From assembly GCA_023257815.1 (NCBI GenBank), contig JALRBJ010000003.1, positions 1 through 53,964 of the forward strand: a stretch of DNA of 53,964 nt. Direction: 5' to 3'. Every line of letters starts with the position of its first letter. The first letter of the stretch is position 1. Below are positions 1 to 8,200 of this stretch, in pieces. The position numbers and the translations under genes are program-made. The notes under the pieces were generated by a model. The model saw only the letters and a program-made list of their open reading frames with translations, was not told where the DNA came from and ran no database searches. Source of the stretch: Candidatus Saccharimonadia bacterium. Lineage in GTDB: Bacteria > Patescibacteriota > Saccharimonadia > Saccharimonadales > Saccharimonadaceae.

Positions 1-2
1 TC

Positions 3-947
3 TTTGGTGCTGATGGTGTGATGGCTGATGTCGAGATCATTACTTTAGGTTTTGAGATGATGAAAGCGTTCGGTGCGACGAGCGACATGTACGAAATTAA
101 GATTAATAGCCGAGTTGTAATCGATGCAATGATGCACGACTATTTAGGGCTTGATCCGATCCAAGCACCACTAATGGTAAAGTTATTCGATCGCAAGAAT
201 AAGATTACTGGCGAAGAATTTAGAGATCAGGCGATTGGTATCTTTGGTCAAGAGAAGGCTAAGGATGGTCTTTCGAAGATTGCTAAACTATTGCTTGCTA
301 AAGAGATTGAAAATTTGCCACATGAAATAGCAAGTAATCCTGCGGTTGAAGAGTTGCACAAGCTATTTAACGAACTTAAATCACATGGTGTTACTAATGC
401 AGTGTTTGATATTACGCTTATGCGTGGCTTCGATTATTATACAGGAACGGTTTTCGAATTCTTTGATAAGCACCCAGACAACAATCGAGCGATGTTTGGC
501 GGCGGGCGTTACGATGGACTTGTTGGGTTGTTTGGAGCGGAACCATTGTCTGCTGTGGGTATGGCACCTGGTTTGTCTATGACTGAGCTATTCCTCGAAA
601 GCCATGGGCTACTACCTAAATTTACATCTACAACCGAGGTGTATGTTGCAGTTCTTGGTGAGGATAGCTTACAGGGTGCTAGTAGCCTTGCGTCGAACCT
701 TAGGAATGAAGGCGTCAATATTGAGTTGGACTTCACTGGCCGTAAACTTGATCGTCAAATTAAAACTGCAGTTAAGAAGCAGGTTCCCTATATCCTATTT
801 GTTGGCCAGAACGAGCTGAAGAAGGAACGCTACAATCTAAAAGATACACAATCTGGCGAAGAAGAAGCGCTGAGTTTTGAGAGAATTGTTACTCGAGTTA
901 AGGACGCTAGGCGTAAGTACTCAGCCGATGATGAGTTGTTTAGCTAG
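3..947 (+). CDS. hisS: Histidyl-tRNA synthetase, 3' part (5' end outside window)
   Basis: Charges tRNA-His with histidine in the cytoplasm. The reading frame is open from the window edge, so the N-terminal part is missing. Visible class II HisRS signatures are INSR near the start, RGFDYYTGTVFEFF (the histidine-specific loop) and GGGRYDGLVG, followed by an anticodon-binding domain that ends near the stop at 947. The motif 3 region reads AVGMAPGLSMTELFLE; where E. coli-type enzymes have GLERL, the usual motif 3 arginine is not seen. Some divergent HisRS also lack it, so this is not taken as inactivation. The next gene has its own promoter. Confidence 0.93.
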   Translation, partial: FGADGVMADVEIITLGFEMMKAFGATSDMYEIKINSRVVIDAMMHDYLGLDPIQAPLMVKLFDRKNKITGEEFRDQAIGIFGQEKAKDGLSKIAKLLLAKEIENLPHEIASNPAVEELHKLFNELKSHGVTNAVFDITLMRGFDYYTGTVFEFFDKHPDNNRAMFGGGRYDGLVGLFGAEPLSAVGMAPGLSMTELFLESHGLLPKFTSTTEVYVAVLGEDSLQGASSLASNLRNEGVNIELDFTGRKLDRQIKTAVKKQVPYILFVGQNELKKERYNLKDTQSGEEEALSFERIVTRVKDARRKYSADDELFS

Positions 948-972
948 ACGTAGGCCTGCTTGGGGTAAGAAC

Positions 973-1001
973 TTGCTGACTCCCTGATTATTAAGTATAA
1001 T
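973..1001 (+). promoter_or_regulatory. Promoter of pilin-like gene; predicts a leaderless mRNA
   Basis: TTGCTG (973-978) and TATAAT (996-1001) are separated by 17 bp. The ATG follows the -10 box by only 8 nt, so transcription should start at or next to the start codon. No Shine-Dalgarno sequence is possible in that space. Confidence 0.75.
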
Positions 1002-1009
1002 TTTGCTTA

Positions 1010-1564
1010 ATGAAGAGTAGGTGGGCTGCAAAACAATCAAAACCAGGGTTTACAATCGTCGAACTATTAATAGTTGTAGTGGTTATCGGCATACTTGCTG
1101 CAATTGTAGTAGTTGCGTACACTACGCTTCAAAATCGTGCTCGTACTTCTCAGACGCTCACCTCGGCAGCAAGCTATGCTAAATCGATACAATCGTTCTA
1201 TGCCACAAATCAGCGCTTCCCGGGCTCATATCTAGGTATTGCATGCCTTGGAAAGCCAGGTACGCTGTGCGGCAATGTAACTGACACCTCAACTACTTGT
1301 GGATTTACGCAGGCTACTTACCTTTCATCGTTTGGTGATGACATCGCTACGATCACACGCTCGCTACCCGAACCAAGTGACCAGACTTTGACGTGTGGCG
1401 GTAAGCAATTTGGCGGCGGCATATATGTTAATTATGGAACTTTTGTGTTGATATATCTGTTTCTGAGTAATGTTACTAGCTGCCCAACAGTGAGCGGTAC
1501 CAACTTATCTGGCGGTACCGCTATGACAGGTGGATATGTTTGTACGCTAACAATCTCGGGTTAG
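1010..1564 (+). CDS. Type IV pilin-like (pseudopilin) protein
   Basis: 184 residues. A short basic leader ends in G, followed by FTIVELLIVVVVIGILAAIV: the prepilin peptidase site, with Glu at +5, and the hydrophobic N-terminal helix of type IV pilins (residues about 14-36). The rest is a Ser/Thr/Gly-rich globular domain with six cysteines, probably disulfide-bonded outside the cell. It is monocistronic with its own promoter. It resembles the pilin at 34806-35405, which shares the leader, the helix and the LQNRA segment after it. No pilus assembly genes are in the window, so they must lie elsewhere. Minor pilin versus major pilin cannot be decided. Confidence 0.85.
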   Translation: MKSRWAAKQSKPGFTIVELLIVVVVIGILAAIVVVAYTTLQNRARTSQTLTSAASYAKSIQSFYATNQRFPGSYLGIACLGKPGTLCGNVTDTSTTCGFTQATYLSSFGDDIATITRSLPEPSDQTLTCGGKQFGGGIYVNYGTFVLIYLFLSNVTSCPTVSGTNLSGGTAMTGGYVCTLTISG

Positions 1565-1600
1565 GATACTTCGTATACAGACGCCACGACTGCAATCTGT

Positions 1601-1606
1601 TATAAT
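1601..1606 (+). promoter_or_regulatory. -10 box of tig; predicts a leaderless mRNA
   Basis: TATAAT ends 10 nt before the tig ATG at 1617. No convincing -35 hexamer and no Shine-Dalgarno are seen. Confidence 0.6.
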
Positions 1607-1616
1607 CAGTTTTTGT

Positions 1617-2909
1617 ATGAAGACCCAGGTAACCCACGAATCCCCAACCAGAGTAAAGCTAACGATTATTTTAACTAAAACAGAGCTTGAGGCGGCAGAG
1701 CAAGTTGCGCTTACTAAGCTTGCCAATACAGTCAAGGTACCCGGCTTCAGAAAAGGTAAAGTCCCAGCCAGCGTTGCTGCGAAACACGTTGACGCTAATC
1801 TATTAGCACAACAAACAGCTGATGACGCGCTTAGTAAAGCAGTTGCTGAGGCATTTTTAGCGGAAGAGATTCAGGCGCTTGATAGACCCGAGGTTGAGTT
1901 AAAGAAGTTCATTCCAGGTCAGGAGATGGAATTCACGGCAGAGGTAGAGATTTTGCCTAAAATTAAACTTGGTGCCTACAAAAAGCTTGGTGTTAAGCCA
2001 ACTGAAGGTAGGGTTACTGAAAAAGACGTTACCGAAGTACTGGAGCGTATGCGTGACGGTATGAGCGAAAAGCAAGAGGTAGAAAGAGCTGCAAAGAATG
2101 GTGACGAGGTTACAATCGACTTTGTAGGTAAGAAGGACGATGTAGCATTTGATGGTGGGACCGCAACTGACTATGATTTGAAACTTGGCTCAAACTCATT
2201 TATTCCTGGGTTTGAAGAAGGAATTGTTGGCAAGAAAATCGGTGAAACCTTTGATCTTACACTTAAATTTCCCGCCACCTATCATGTGGCAGAATTGGCA
2301 GATTCTGAGGTTGTGTTCACAACTACTCTTAAAAAGGTTAAGGAATTAAAAAAGCCAGCTCTTAATGATGAATTCGCCAAAAAAGCTGACAGTCGTGTTA
2401 AGACACTAAAGCAACTCAAGGACGATATTAAAGCCGAAATCGGTAAGCAAAAAGAACGTGAAGCAGCTGATAAGTTGAAGGATGATCTTGTCGGCAAACT
2501 TATCGAAATTTCAGACATTCCTGTACCACAAGTGCTACTTGATGATCAGATCCGTAGTATTGAGCAAGATATGACTCAAAATCTGATGTATCAAGGTGTT
2601 ACGCTTGAGCAATACCTTGCTACGAGTAAGTATAAAGACCGCGACGAATGGCACAAGAAAGAGGTTACTCCGGCGGCCGAGAAGCGTGTAAAGGCGGGCC
2701 TAGTACTATCAGAGTTATCTAAAGTAGAAAAGATTGAAGCTACTGCAGATGAGCTGGCTGAGCACATCAACCTATATAAGCAGCAATATGCTAATAACCC
2801 TGAAATGGTTAAGCAATTTGATAGTCCAGAGGCTCAACGTGACATTGCTAACCGACTACTTACCGAAAAGACAGTCGATCGTTTAGTGGAATTAAACGCG
2901 AATAGTTAA
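1617..2909 (+). CDS. tig: Trigger factor, ribosome-associated chaperone and peptidyl-prolyl isomerase
   Basis: 430 residues, the usual length. It binds L23 at the ribosome exit tunnel and shields nascent chains. The N-terminal ribosome-binding domain holds the signature VPGFRKGKVP (about residues 41-50; family consensus GFRxGKxP). The central FKBP-type isomerase domain begins near GDEVTIDFVGKKD and includes LGSNSFIPGFEEGIVG. A long helical C-terminal arm follows. The start at 1617 is supported by the -10 box just upstream. It is followed by clpP, a common tig-clp association, although here a small membrane gene and a regulatory region separate them. Confidence 0.97.
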   Translation: MKTQVTHESPTRVKLTIILTKTELEAAEQVALTKLANTVKVPGFRKGKVPASVAAKHVDANLLAQQTADDALSKAVAEAFLAEEIQALDRPEVELKKFIPGQEMEFTAEVEILPKIKLGAYKKLGVKPTEGRVTEKDVTEVLERMRDGMSEKQEVERAAKNGDEVTIDFVGKKDDVAFDGGTATDYDLKLGSNSFIPGFEEGIVGKKIGETFDLTLKFPATYHVAELADSEVVFTTTLKKVKELKKPALNDEFAKKADSRVKTLKQLKDDIKAEIGKQKEREAADKLKDDLVGKLIEISDIPVPQVLLDDQIRSIEQDMTQNLMYQGVTLEQYLATSKYKDRDEWHKKEVTPAAEKRVKAGLVLSELSKVEKIEATADELAEHINLYKQQYANNPEMVKQFDSPEAQRDIANRLLTEKTVDRLVELNANS

Positions 2910-2921
2910 ACTCTGCTAAAA

Positions 2922-2955
2922 TTGCCATAAAAGTATTCCAATGTTATAGTATACT
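2922..2955 (+). promoter_or_regulatory. Promoter of 37-residue membrane miniprotein gene
   Basis: TTGCCA (2922-2927), 17 bp, then TATAGT (2945-2950), which overlaps a second possible -10 TATACT (2950-2955). The following gene has a leader of about 40 nt with an AGGAGG Shine-Dalgarno. Confidence 0.65.
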
Positions 2956-2999
2956 TACTCCCGGCTAGGAGACGATTGTATCTAAAGAGGAGGCATGCC

Positions 3000-3113
3000 A
3001 TGCAACGAAGTGTTGAACGTATGTTCTTGATTGGGATAGCAGCGGTATTAGCGCATTTTGTCTTAGATAGGTATCTCAAGGCATTGGGCTTGATCGGTGA
3101 GAGTGAGGGGTAG
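3000..3113 (+). CDS. 37-residue single-helix membrane miniprotein, unknown function
   Basis: A short ORF with an excellent AGGAGG Shine-Dalgarno (2987-2992) and its own promoter. The product begins MQRSVERMFLIG and has one hydrophobic segment (about residues 8-25, FLIGIAAVLAHFVL), a short basic/aromatic stretch (DRYLKALG) and an acidic tail ending GESEG. A hairpin overlaps the stop codon. No family is recognised. The arrangement of promoter, strong ribosome site and clean stop argues that it is translated. It sits between tig and the CIRCE-controlled clpP, so a membrane stress role is conceivable but unproven. Confidence 0.6.
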   Translation: MQRSVERMFLIGIAAVLAHFVLDRYLKALGLIGESEG

Positions 3114-3161
3114 CGACCCCGTAGTAGGTAGAAGATTTTCATGAGCTCAAGCCGGGAGCTC
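3107..3161 (+). other. Two hairpins after the miniprotein gene
   Basis: GGGGT-AGCG-ACCCC (3107-3120) overlaps the stop codon. GAGCTC (3143-3148) can pair with the identical palindrome at 3156-3161 across a 7-nt loop. Neither is followed by a T run, so they are more likely 3' stabilisers or a weak terminator than a classical intrinsic terminator. Confidence 0.45.
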
Positions 3162-3177
3162 TACCTTGTAAGTAAAA

Positions 3178-3204
3178 TTAGCACTCGCTTTACACGAGTG
3201 CTAA
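3178..3204 (+). promoter_or_regulatory. CIRCE element (HrcA operator) upstream of clpP
   Basis: TTAGCACTC-N9-GAGTGCTAA, an exact match to the CIRCE consensus with the standard 9-nt spacer (GCTTTACAC). It overlaps the -35 hexamer of the clpP promoter, where bound HrcA would block RNA polymerase. HrcA itself is not in the window. The inverted repeat plus TTTTTG could be misread as a terminator. Confidence 0.93.
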
Positions 3205-3218
3205 TTTTTGTGTATACT
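3189..3218 (+). promoter_or_regulatory. clpP promoter, embedded in CIRCE; predicts a leaderless mRNA
   Basis: TTTACA (3189-3194), 18 bp, TATACT (3213-3218). The clpP ATG at 3226 is 7 nt after the -10 box, leaving no room for a Shine-Dalgarno. Confidence 0.75.
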
Positions 3219-3225
3219 TATACGT

Positions 3226-3822
3226 ATGAACAAGCCAACTAACTACTTAGTGCCAACGGTAATTGAAAGTTCATCACAGGGTGAACGAGCGTTTGATATC
3301 TATTCTCGCCTACTTAAGGAGCGAATCATCTTTTTAGGCGAAGATGTAAATGAACACACAGCAAACTTGGTGGTGGCTCAGCTGCTTCATCTGGCATATG
3401 AAGATCCAACCAAAGATATATCACTATACATCAATAGCCCTGGTGGCAATGTGTATGATGGGTTGGCAATCTACGACACAATGCAATTTATTAAACCCGA
3501 TGTAGCTACGTATGGCATTGGCTTGCAGGCAAGTATGGGCGCATTCCTGCTTTCTAGCGGTGCAAAAGGTAAGCGATTCGTATTGCCGAACTCACGAATT
3601 ATGATCCACCAGCCATCAAGTGGCACTCAAGGTAAGATTACCGACCAAGAGATCACATTACGTGAGGGTATTTACCTTAAGAAACGCCTGAATGAAATCT
3701 TGGCAAAGAATACGGGTCAAAAATTAGCTAAGATTGAAAAAGATGTTGATCGCGACTTCTGGATGAGTGCAGAAGAAGCAGTCAAGTACGGACTTACTGA
3801 TAAGGTTGTTAAGTCGGTCTAG
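3226..3822 (+). CDS. clpP: ATP-dependent Clp protease proteolytic subunit
   Basis: 198 residues from the ATG at 3226 ([14 protein letters not shown]). The frame is open further upstream, but the family N-terminus, LVPxVIE, and the promoter fix this start. ClpP forms the tetradecameric serine protease chamber fed by ClpX or ClpC. The catalytic triad is visible: Ser in [11 protein letters not shown], His in MIHQPSSG and Asp in [13 protein letters not shown]. All conserved ClpP blocks are present, including YINSPGG. The perfect CIRCE at the promoter implies heat-shock control by HrcA, as distinct from the CtsR control common in Firmicutes. Confidence 0.98.
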   Translation: MNKPTNYLVPTVIESSSQGERAFDIYSRLLKERIIFLGEDVNEHTANLVVAQLLHLAYEDPTKDISLYINSPGGNVYDGLAIYDTMQFIKPDVATYGIGLQASMGAFLLSSGAKGKRFVLPNSRIMIHQPSSGTQGKITDQEITLREGIYLKKRLNEILAKNTGQKLAKIEKDVDRDFWMSAEEAVKYGLTDKVVKSV

Positions 3823-3829
3823 CAGAATT

Positions 3830-3894
3830 GAAAATAGCCTCTCGAAAAAGCTCAGCCTGAAAATACACATAAGCACTTTCGACAAGCTATTTTC
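3830..3894. terminator. Inverted repeat between convergent genes, possible bidirectional terminator
   Basis: GAAAATAGC (3830-3838) is complementary to GCTATTTTC (3886-3894), between the stops of clpP and the minus-strand membrane gene. The 47-nt loop is long for an intrinsic terminator, so the role is tentative. Confidence 0.35.
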
Positions 3895-3902
3895 AAGAGG
3901 CA

Positions 3903-4280
3903 TTATGCCCCAAGTTCTACGTTTCTGGATGGATACTTTTTAATCATCGCAACAGTACTTAGCCAACATACGCGTAGGTAGAAATAAAGCGCCATTAGAT
4001 CACTAATGACGAATATAGCGCCCCACGAACTATGGTCGTGTTTTGCCAAATGCCAAACTTGCCAGGCATTTATGTGAACCCCAAGCCAAGTAGCGAGCAT
4101 CGAAATAGCAAAAATAATACTGAGATAGAACGAGACGATCGTGGCTGTAGGTGCGAAGCCCGATACCTTCTGTTTTTCTTCTGTACAGCCTTTATCCCAG
4201 AGTTCGAACAGCATGGATGTGCTGACCAAACAGATAAAAGGGATAAAGATAGTAAGCGGAATCAAGATGTAATTGGGCAT
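3903..4280 (-). CDS. Small integral membrane protein, unknown function
   Basis: 125 residues with about three hydrophobic segments (residues about 4-25, 46-68 and 87-110) and a short polar tail, KKYPSRNVELGA. The ATG is preceded on the minus strand by GGAGAGG, a good Shine-Dalgarno. It is transcribed towards clpP and divergently from the phosphatase gene. The segment WHLAKHDHSS between helices is His-rich. No family is recognised. Confidence 0.65.
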   Translation of the reverse strand: MPNYILIPLTIFIPFICLVSTSMLFELWDKGCTEEKQKVSGFAPTATIVSFYLSIIFAISMLATWLGVHINAWQVWHLAKHDHSSWGAIFVISDLMALYFYLRVCWLSTVAMIKKYPSRNVELGA

Positions 4281-4312
4281 GCTCTGATCCTCTCCAAAGT
4301 GCGTACTGCGCC

Positions 4313-4342
4313 TTGACAGTTAACTCACGGGCAGAATATAAC
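4313..4342 (+). promoter_or_regulatory. Promoter of the histidine phosphatase gene
   Basis: TTGACA (4313-4318), 18 bp, TATAAC (4337-4342). The same TTGACA-18-TATAAC pair occurs at 18695-18724. A second possible -10, TATACT (4349-4354), lies just downstream. Confidence 0.7.
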
Positions 4343-4399
4343 GCATAATATACTAATCTGGCAACATTGTCGATAGTATCGGCGAATAAAAGGGTAATA

Positions 4400-4981
4400 A
4401 TGGCGCGATTGTCTATGTTGCCTGTCTGTGATATAAATCATTACCATATGACTGCTCCTGAATCTGCAATACTTATGCGTCATGGTAACTATGATCGCCG
4501 AGCCCCAAATCCAGATAAGCCACTAGACAATGTTGGTATACTGCAGTCAGAGAAGGCAGGCATGGAGCTCGCAAGAACAGGCGAACGCTATAAGGTTATT
4601 AGTAGTAACTTGGCGAGGGCGGTGCAGACCGCTGAGATAATTGCATCCATGCTTGGTAATCAAACAACGGTTGGGTCAAGTAGGGTTATAAACGAGGCTG
4701 GCAACGATTTTCGTATAGTGAATGATCTACGGCGAGTAGTAGAGGCTGCGATGACAGAAACTGGCACAGAGGTTGCTGATGATGAGAACTTGTTGATAGT
4801 CACCCATCAGCCACTCGTTACTGCTGCAAAGGAAATACAGCTTCCAGGTCAGTTCGTAGAACCTGCTGCTTATGTTGAGACCGCGACGATCAGGCTTGAT
4901 TCCTGGCGCAACGCCAGTTTTTATCACGATGATGCCTTTGAGCAGCTACTGGCTTCAATTGAAGCCACACGGCCAGTGTAA
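4400..4981 (+). CDS. Histidine phosphatase superfamily protein (phosphoglycerate mutase/SixA-like)
   Basis: About 193 residues from the ATG at 4400; an in-frame TTG at 4367 is an alternative start. The catalytic motif is LMRHGNYDRR (RHG), followed by SSNLARAVQTAEI, the family motif containing the second phosphate-binding arginine. The second histidine is in LLIVTHQP. These enzymes transfer or remove phosphoryl groups through a phosphohistidine. The substrate cannot be read from sequence: the short length and SixA-like spacing favour a phosphatase over glycolytic mutase. It is monocistronic behind a strong promoter. Confidence 0.8.
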   Translation: MARLSMLPVCDINHYHMTAPESAILMRHGNYDRRAPNPDKPLDNVGILQSEKAGMELARTGERYKVISSNLARAVQTAEIIASMLGNQTTVGSSRVINEAGNDFRIVNDLRRVVEAAMTETGTEVADDENLLIVTHQPLVTAAKEIQLPGQFVEPAAYVETATIRLDSWRNASFYHDDAFEQLLASIEATRPV

Positions 4982-4999
4982 AGCGTCGTACATTACTTG

Positions 5000-5028
5000 T
5001 TGACATTTGGTTGCAATGAGCGCATACT
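5000..5028 (+). promoter_or_regulatory. Probable rpoBC promoter
   Basis: TTGACA (5000-5005), 17 bp, CATACT (5023-5028). It gives rpoB an untranslated leader of about 250 nt, long for this compact genome, containing the two hairpins listed next. Confidence 0.65.
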
Positions 5029-5064
5029 GAAATTAATGAAGGTTGCATAAACTGCTTTTTCTTG

Positions 5065-5096
5065 TACGCACGCCTGGGCGGGGCGTTTTTTGCGTA
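5065..5096 (+). terminator. Terminator-like hairpin in the rpoB leader (attenuator or upstream terminator)
   Basis: ACGCC (5070-5074) pairs with GGCGT (5082-5086), followed at once by TTTTTT (5086-5091). An alternative outer stem pairs TACGCA (5065-5070) with TGCGTA (5091-5096). It lies downstream of the best promoter, so it may attenuate rpoBC, or simply end transcription from the phosphatase gene if rpoB has another promoter. Confidence 0.5.
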
Positions 5097-5238
5097 TGTA
5101 AGCAGATTAGAAACTCAGGACCCACCCAATATATTAATAATCAATCCGTTTAATCCCTAGGCAAATGTGTACAACGCGAAGCGTAAGCTAAGCTTTAGGG
5201 AGAGGAGCTGCGATTTTGAATTCATTTCAAAGCGTGGC

Positions 5239-5256
5239 GGAGGGGCAAGCCCCTCC
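5239..5256 (+). promoter_or_regulatory. Perfect hairpin just before the rpoB ribosome site
   Basis: GGAGGGGC-AA-GCCCCTCC, an 8-bp self-complementary stem ending 28 nt before the rpoB GTG. The true Shine-Dalgarno (GAGGAGAG, 5268-5275) follows it. The GGAGG and CCTCC arms could swap partners with the Shine-Dalgarno, so a translational control role is possible. Confidence 0.5.
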
Positions 5257-5283
5257 TAGATAACTGCGAGGAGAGTACTAATC

Positions 5284-8200
5284 GTGGCAACCAAGCCTGC
5301 TACCAACCAACGAGTCTTCTTTACAAAAGACGACACAGCACTCCCGCTTCCAAATCTAATGGCTCACCAGAAAGATTCTTGGCGTGAATTCGTCGAGACT
5401 GGCTTGAGCGAGATTTTTGCGGAGCTTAACCCAATCGAAGATTACACTGGCCAAAAGCTAGAACTACGCTTCGGTAAATATGCATTTCATGAGCCTAAAG
5501 TCTCTGAAAGCTTTGCCAAAGAAAATAATGTCACCTTTGACGCACCGCTTCATGCTGTGGTTGAACTTACCAACAAGGTAACTGGTGAAGTTAAGGAACA
5601 AGAGATCTACCTGGGTGACTACCCTTGGATGACTGACCGTGGAACATTTGTGATTAACGGTACCGAGCGTGTTGTCGTTAGTCAGCTAATCCGTTCAGCG
5701 GGTGTGTTCTTTACTGCTGAGGGTGCTACCGGACGTAACTTCTACGGTGCCAAGCTTATTCCAGGCCGTGGTGCATGGCTTGAGTTCGAAACTGCGACTA
5801 ACGGTGTGATTTACGTCAAGATCGACCGCCGCCGTAAGCTGCCAGTCACTACGTTGCTCCGTGCGCTTGGGCACTCTAAAACATCTGAGATTAAGTCTTT
5901 GTTTGAAAAAGTTGATACTGGCGACGTTAAATTCATCGATGCCACACTGGAAAAAGATGCATCGCGTGGCTCAAACGAAGCTCTAATTGAAGTATACCGC
6001 CGCCTTCGCCCAGGCGACCTTGCAACCGTAGATAACGCTCGCCAGATGATTGAACGCATGTTCTTTGACTTTAAGCGCTTTGATTATTCGCGTGTTGGTC
6101 GCTACAAATTGAACCAACGACTTGGCCTAAAGGTAGCGAATACAACTGAAAATCGCGTATTTCAGATGAACGACTTGGTTGCGATTGTGAGCGAGATTAT
6201 TCGCCTTAACAATAGCCAAGAGCTTCCTGACGATATTGATGCACTTTCAAACCGTCGCGTTAAATTGGTTGGCGAACTTGTTGCCCGTCAATTCCGTGTT
6301 GGTATGTTGCGTATGCAACGAAACGCCATGGATCGCATGAGCATGAGCGACCTTGAAACCGTAACTCCAAGCCAACTAATCAACGCTCGTCCGGTTGTTG
6401 CCGCTGTACGTGAATTCTTTGCCTCTAGCCAGCTAAGCCAGCTAATGGATGAAGTAAATCCACTATCAGAACTAAGCCATAAGCGACGCTTGAGCTCAAT
6501 GGGGCCTGGTGGTTTGAGCCGTGAACGTGCCGGTTTTGACGTGCGTGACGCTCACCCAACTCACTATGGCCGACTATGTAGCGTGGAAACACCTGAAGGT
6601 GCCAACATTGGACTGGTACTTAACTTAGCTGCTTACGCACGAGTCAATGAATATGGGTTCATCGAAACCCCTTACCTAAAGGTAAAGAATGGTAAAGTCA
6701 CCGACGAAGTTGTCTATCTCGACGCTTCCCAAGAAGTAACCGAAGTGATCGCAGATGCCGGCGCTGAACTTGATAAGACCGGTAAATTTGTGGCAGAGCG
6801 TGTAAGCGCTCGTAACGGACTGCTGCCTGAGCAGGTTGACGCCAGTGAAGTAACCTACATGGACGCTGCCAACAAGCAGATTCTTGGTTCTACTGCCTCA
6901 CTTGTGCCATTTATTGAGAAGAACCGTATCGACCGAAGCTTGACTGGCTCAAACATGCAGAAGCAAGCTGTGCCTCTGCTTACCCCACAAGCTCCTGTGG
7001 TTGGTACTGGTATCGAGGCTGAAATCGCTAAGAACACCAGCCAACTTATAGTAGCCGAAGCTGCCGGTGAAGTTGTTAAGGCTGATGCTGATGAAATTCA
7101 GGTAAAGTACAAGAGTGGCGTGAAAAGTTACCAGCCAATCCACTTTGCAAAGTCGAACGACGATCGTTCAATCAACCAAAAAGTTCGTGTAACTCGTGGC
7201 CAAAAGGTAGTTGAAGGCGATACCCTTATTGAAGGCGCCTCAATCGCTGATGGTGAATTATCGCTTGGCCGTGACTTAACTGTAGCCTTCATGCCATGGG
7301 GTGGCTACAACATGGACGATGCTATCGTTCTTTCAAGCAAGCTCGTTCAAGACGATAGCCTAACCAGTATCAACATCAAAGATTACAATGTAGAAGTTCG
7401 TGAAACCAAGCTTGGTCCAGAAATTGTTACTCGCGATATTCCAAACGTATCTGAAGAGTCACTTCGTCACCTTGATGAAAATGGTATCGTGCAAGTTGGT
7501 TCTGAAGTCCGAGCTGGTGATGTGCTGGTCGGTAAAATTACTCCTAAGGGTGAACAAGAACTTTCAAGTGAAGAGCGCCTACTGCGTGCTATCTTTGGTG
7601 AAAAAGCCAAAGACGTACGTGATACATCACAGCGCATGAATAATGCTGGTGGTGGTAAAGTTGTTGGTGTTAAGATCTTCAGCCGTGAAAACGGCCATGA
7701 GCTTAAAGCTGGTGTGCTAATGCAGATCCAGATCTTTGTAGCACAACTACGCAAGATTAGCGTTGGTGACAAACTAGCTGGTCGTCACGGTAACAAGGGT
7801 GTTGTAGCTCGAATCTTGCCGGTTGAAGATATGCCATTCCTTGAAGATGGTACGCCTGTTGATGTGGTCTTGAACCCACTTGGTGTGCCAAGCCGTATGA
7901 ATATTGGTCAATTGTTTGAAACTCACCTTGGCATGGCTGCTCGCGCACTTGGTTACAAGGTAGCAACCCCACCATTTAACGGTGTACCAAACGAAGTAAT
8001 CTCTGCGGAACTTGAAAAAGCCGGTTTTGCCGCAGATGGTAAGAGCCAGCTATACGATGGTCGTACCGGTGAAGCGTTTGAAGAACGTACTACTGTTGGT
8101 GTGATGCATATCATTAAGCTGCACCACATGGTGTCCGACAAGATCCATGCACGTTCAATTGGGCCGTACACTATGGTGACTCAACAGCCGCTTGGTGGTA

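Noticed and set aside
3178-3210. Intrinsic terminator before clpP
   Set aside because: The stem and TTTTTG look like one, but the sequence is an exact CIRCE and the clpP promoter overlaps it.
3208-3225. Upstream start for clpP
   Set aside because: It would place the start inside the -10 box; the family N-terminus begins at 3226.
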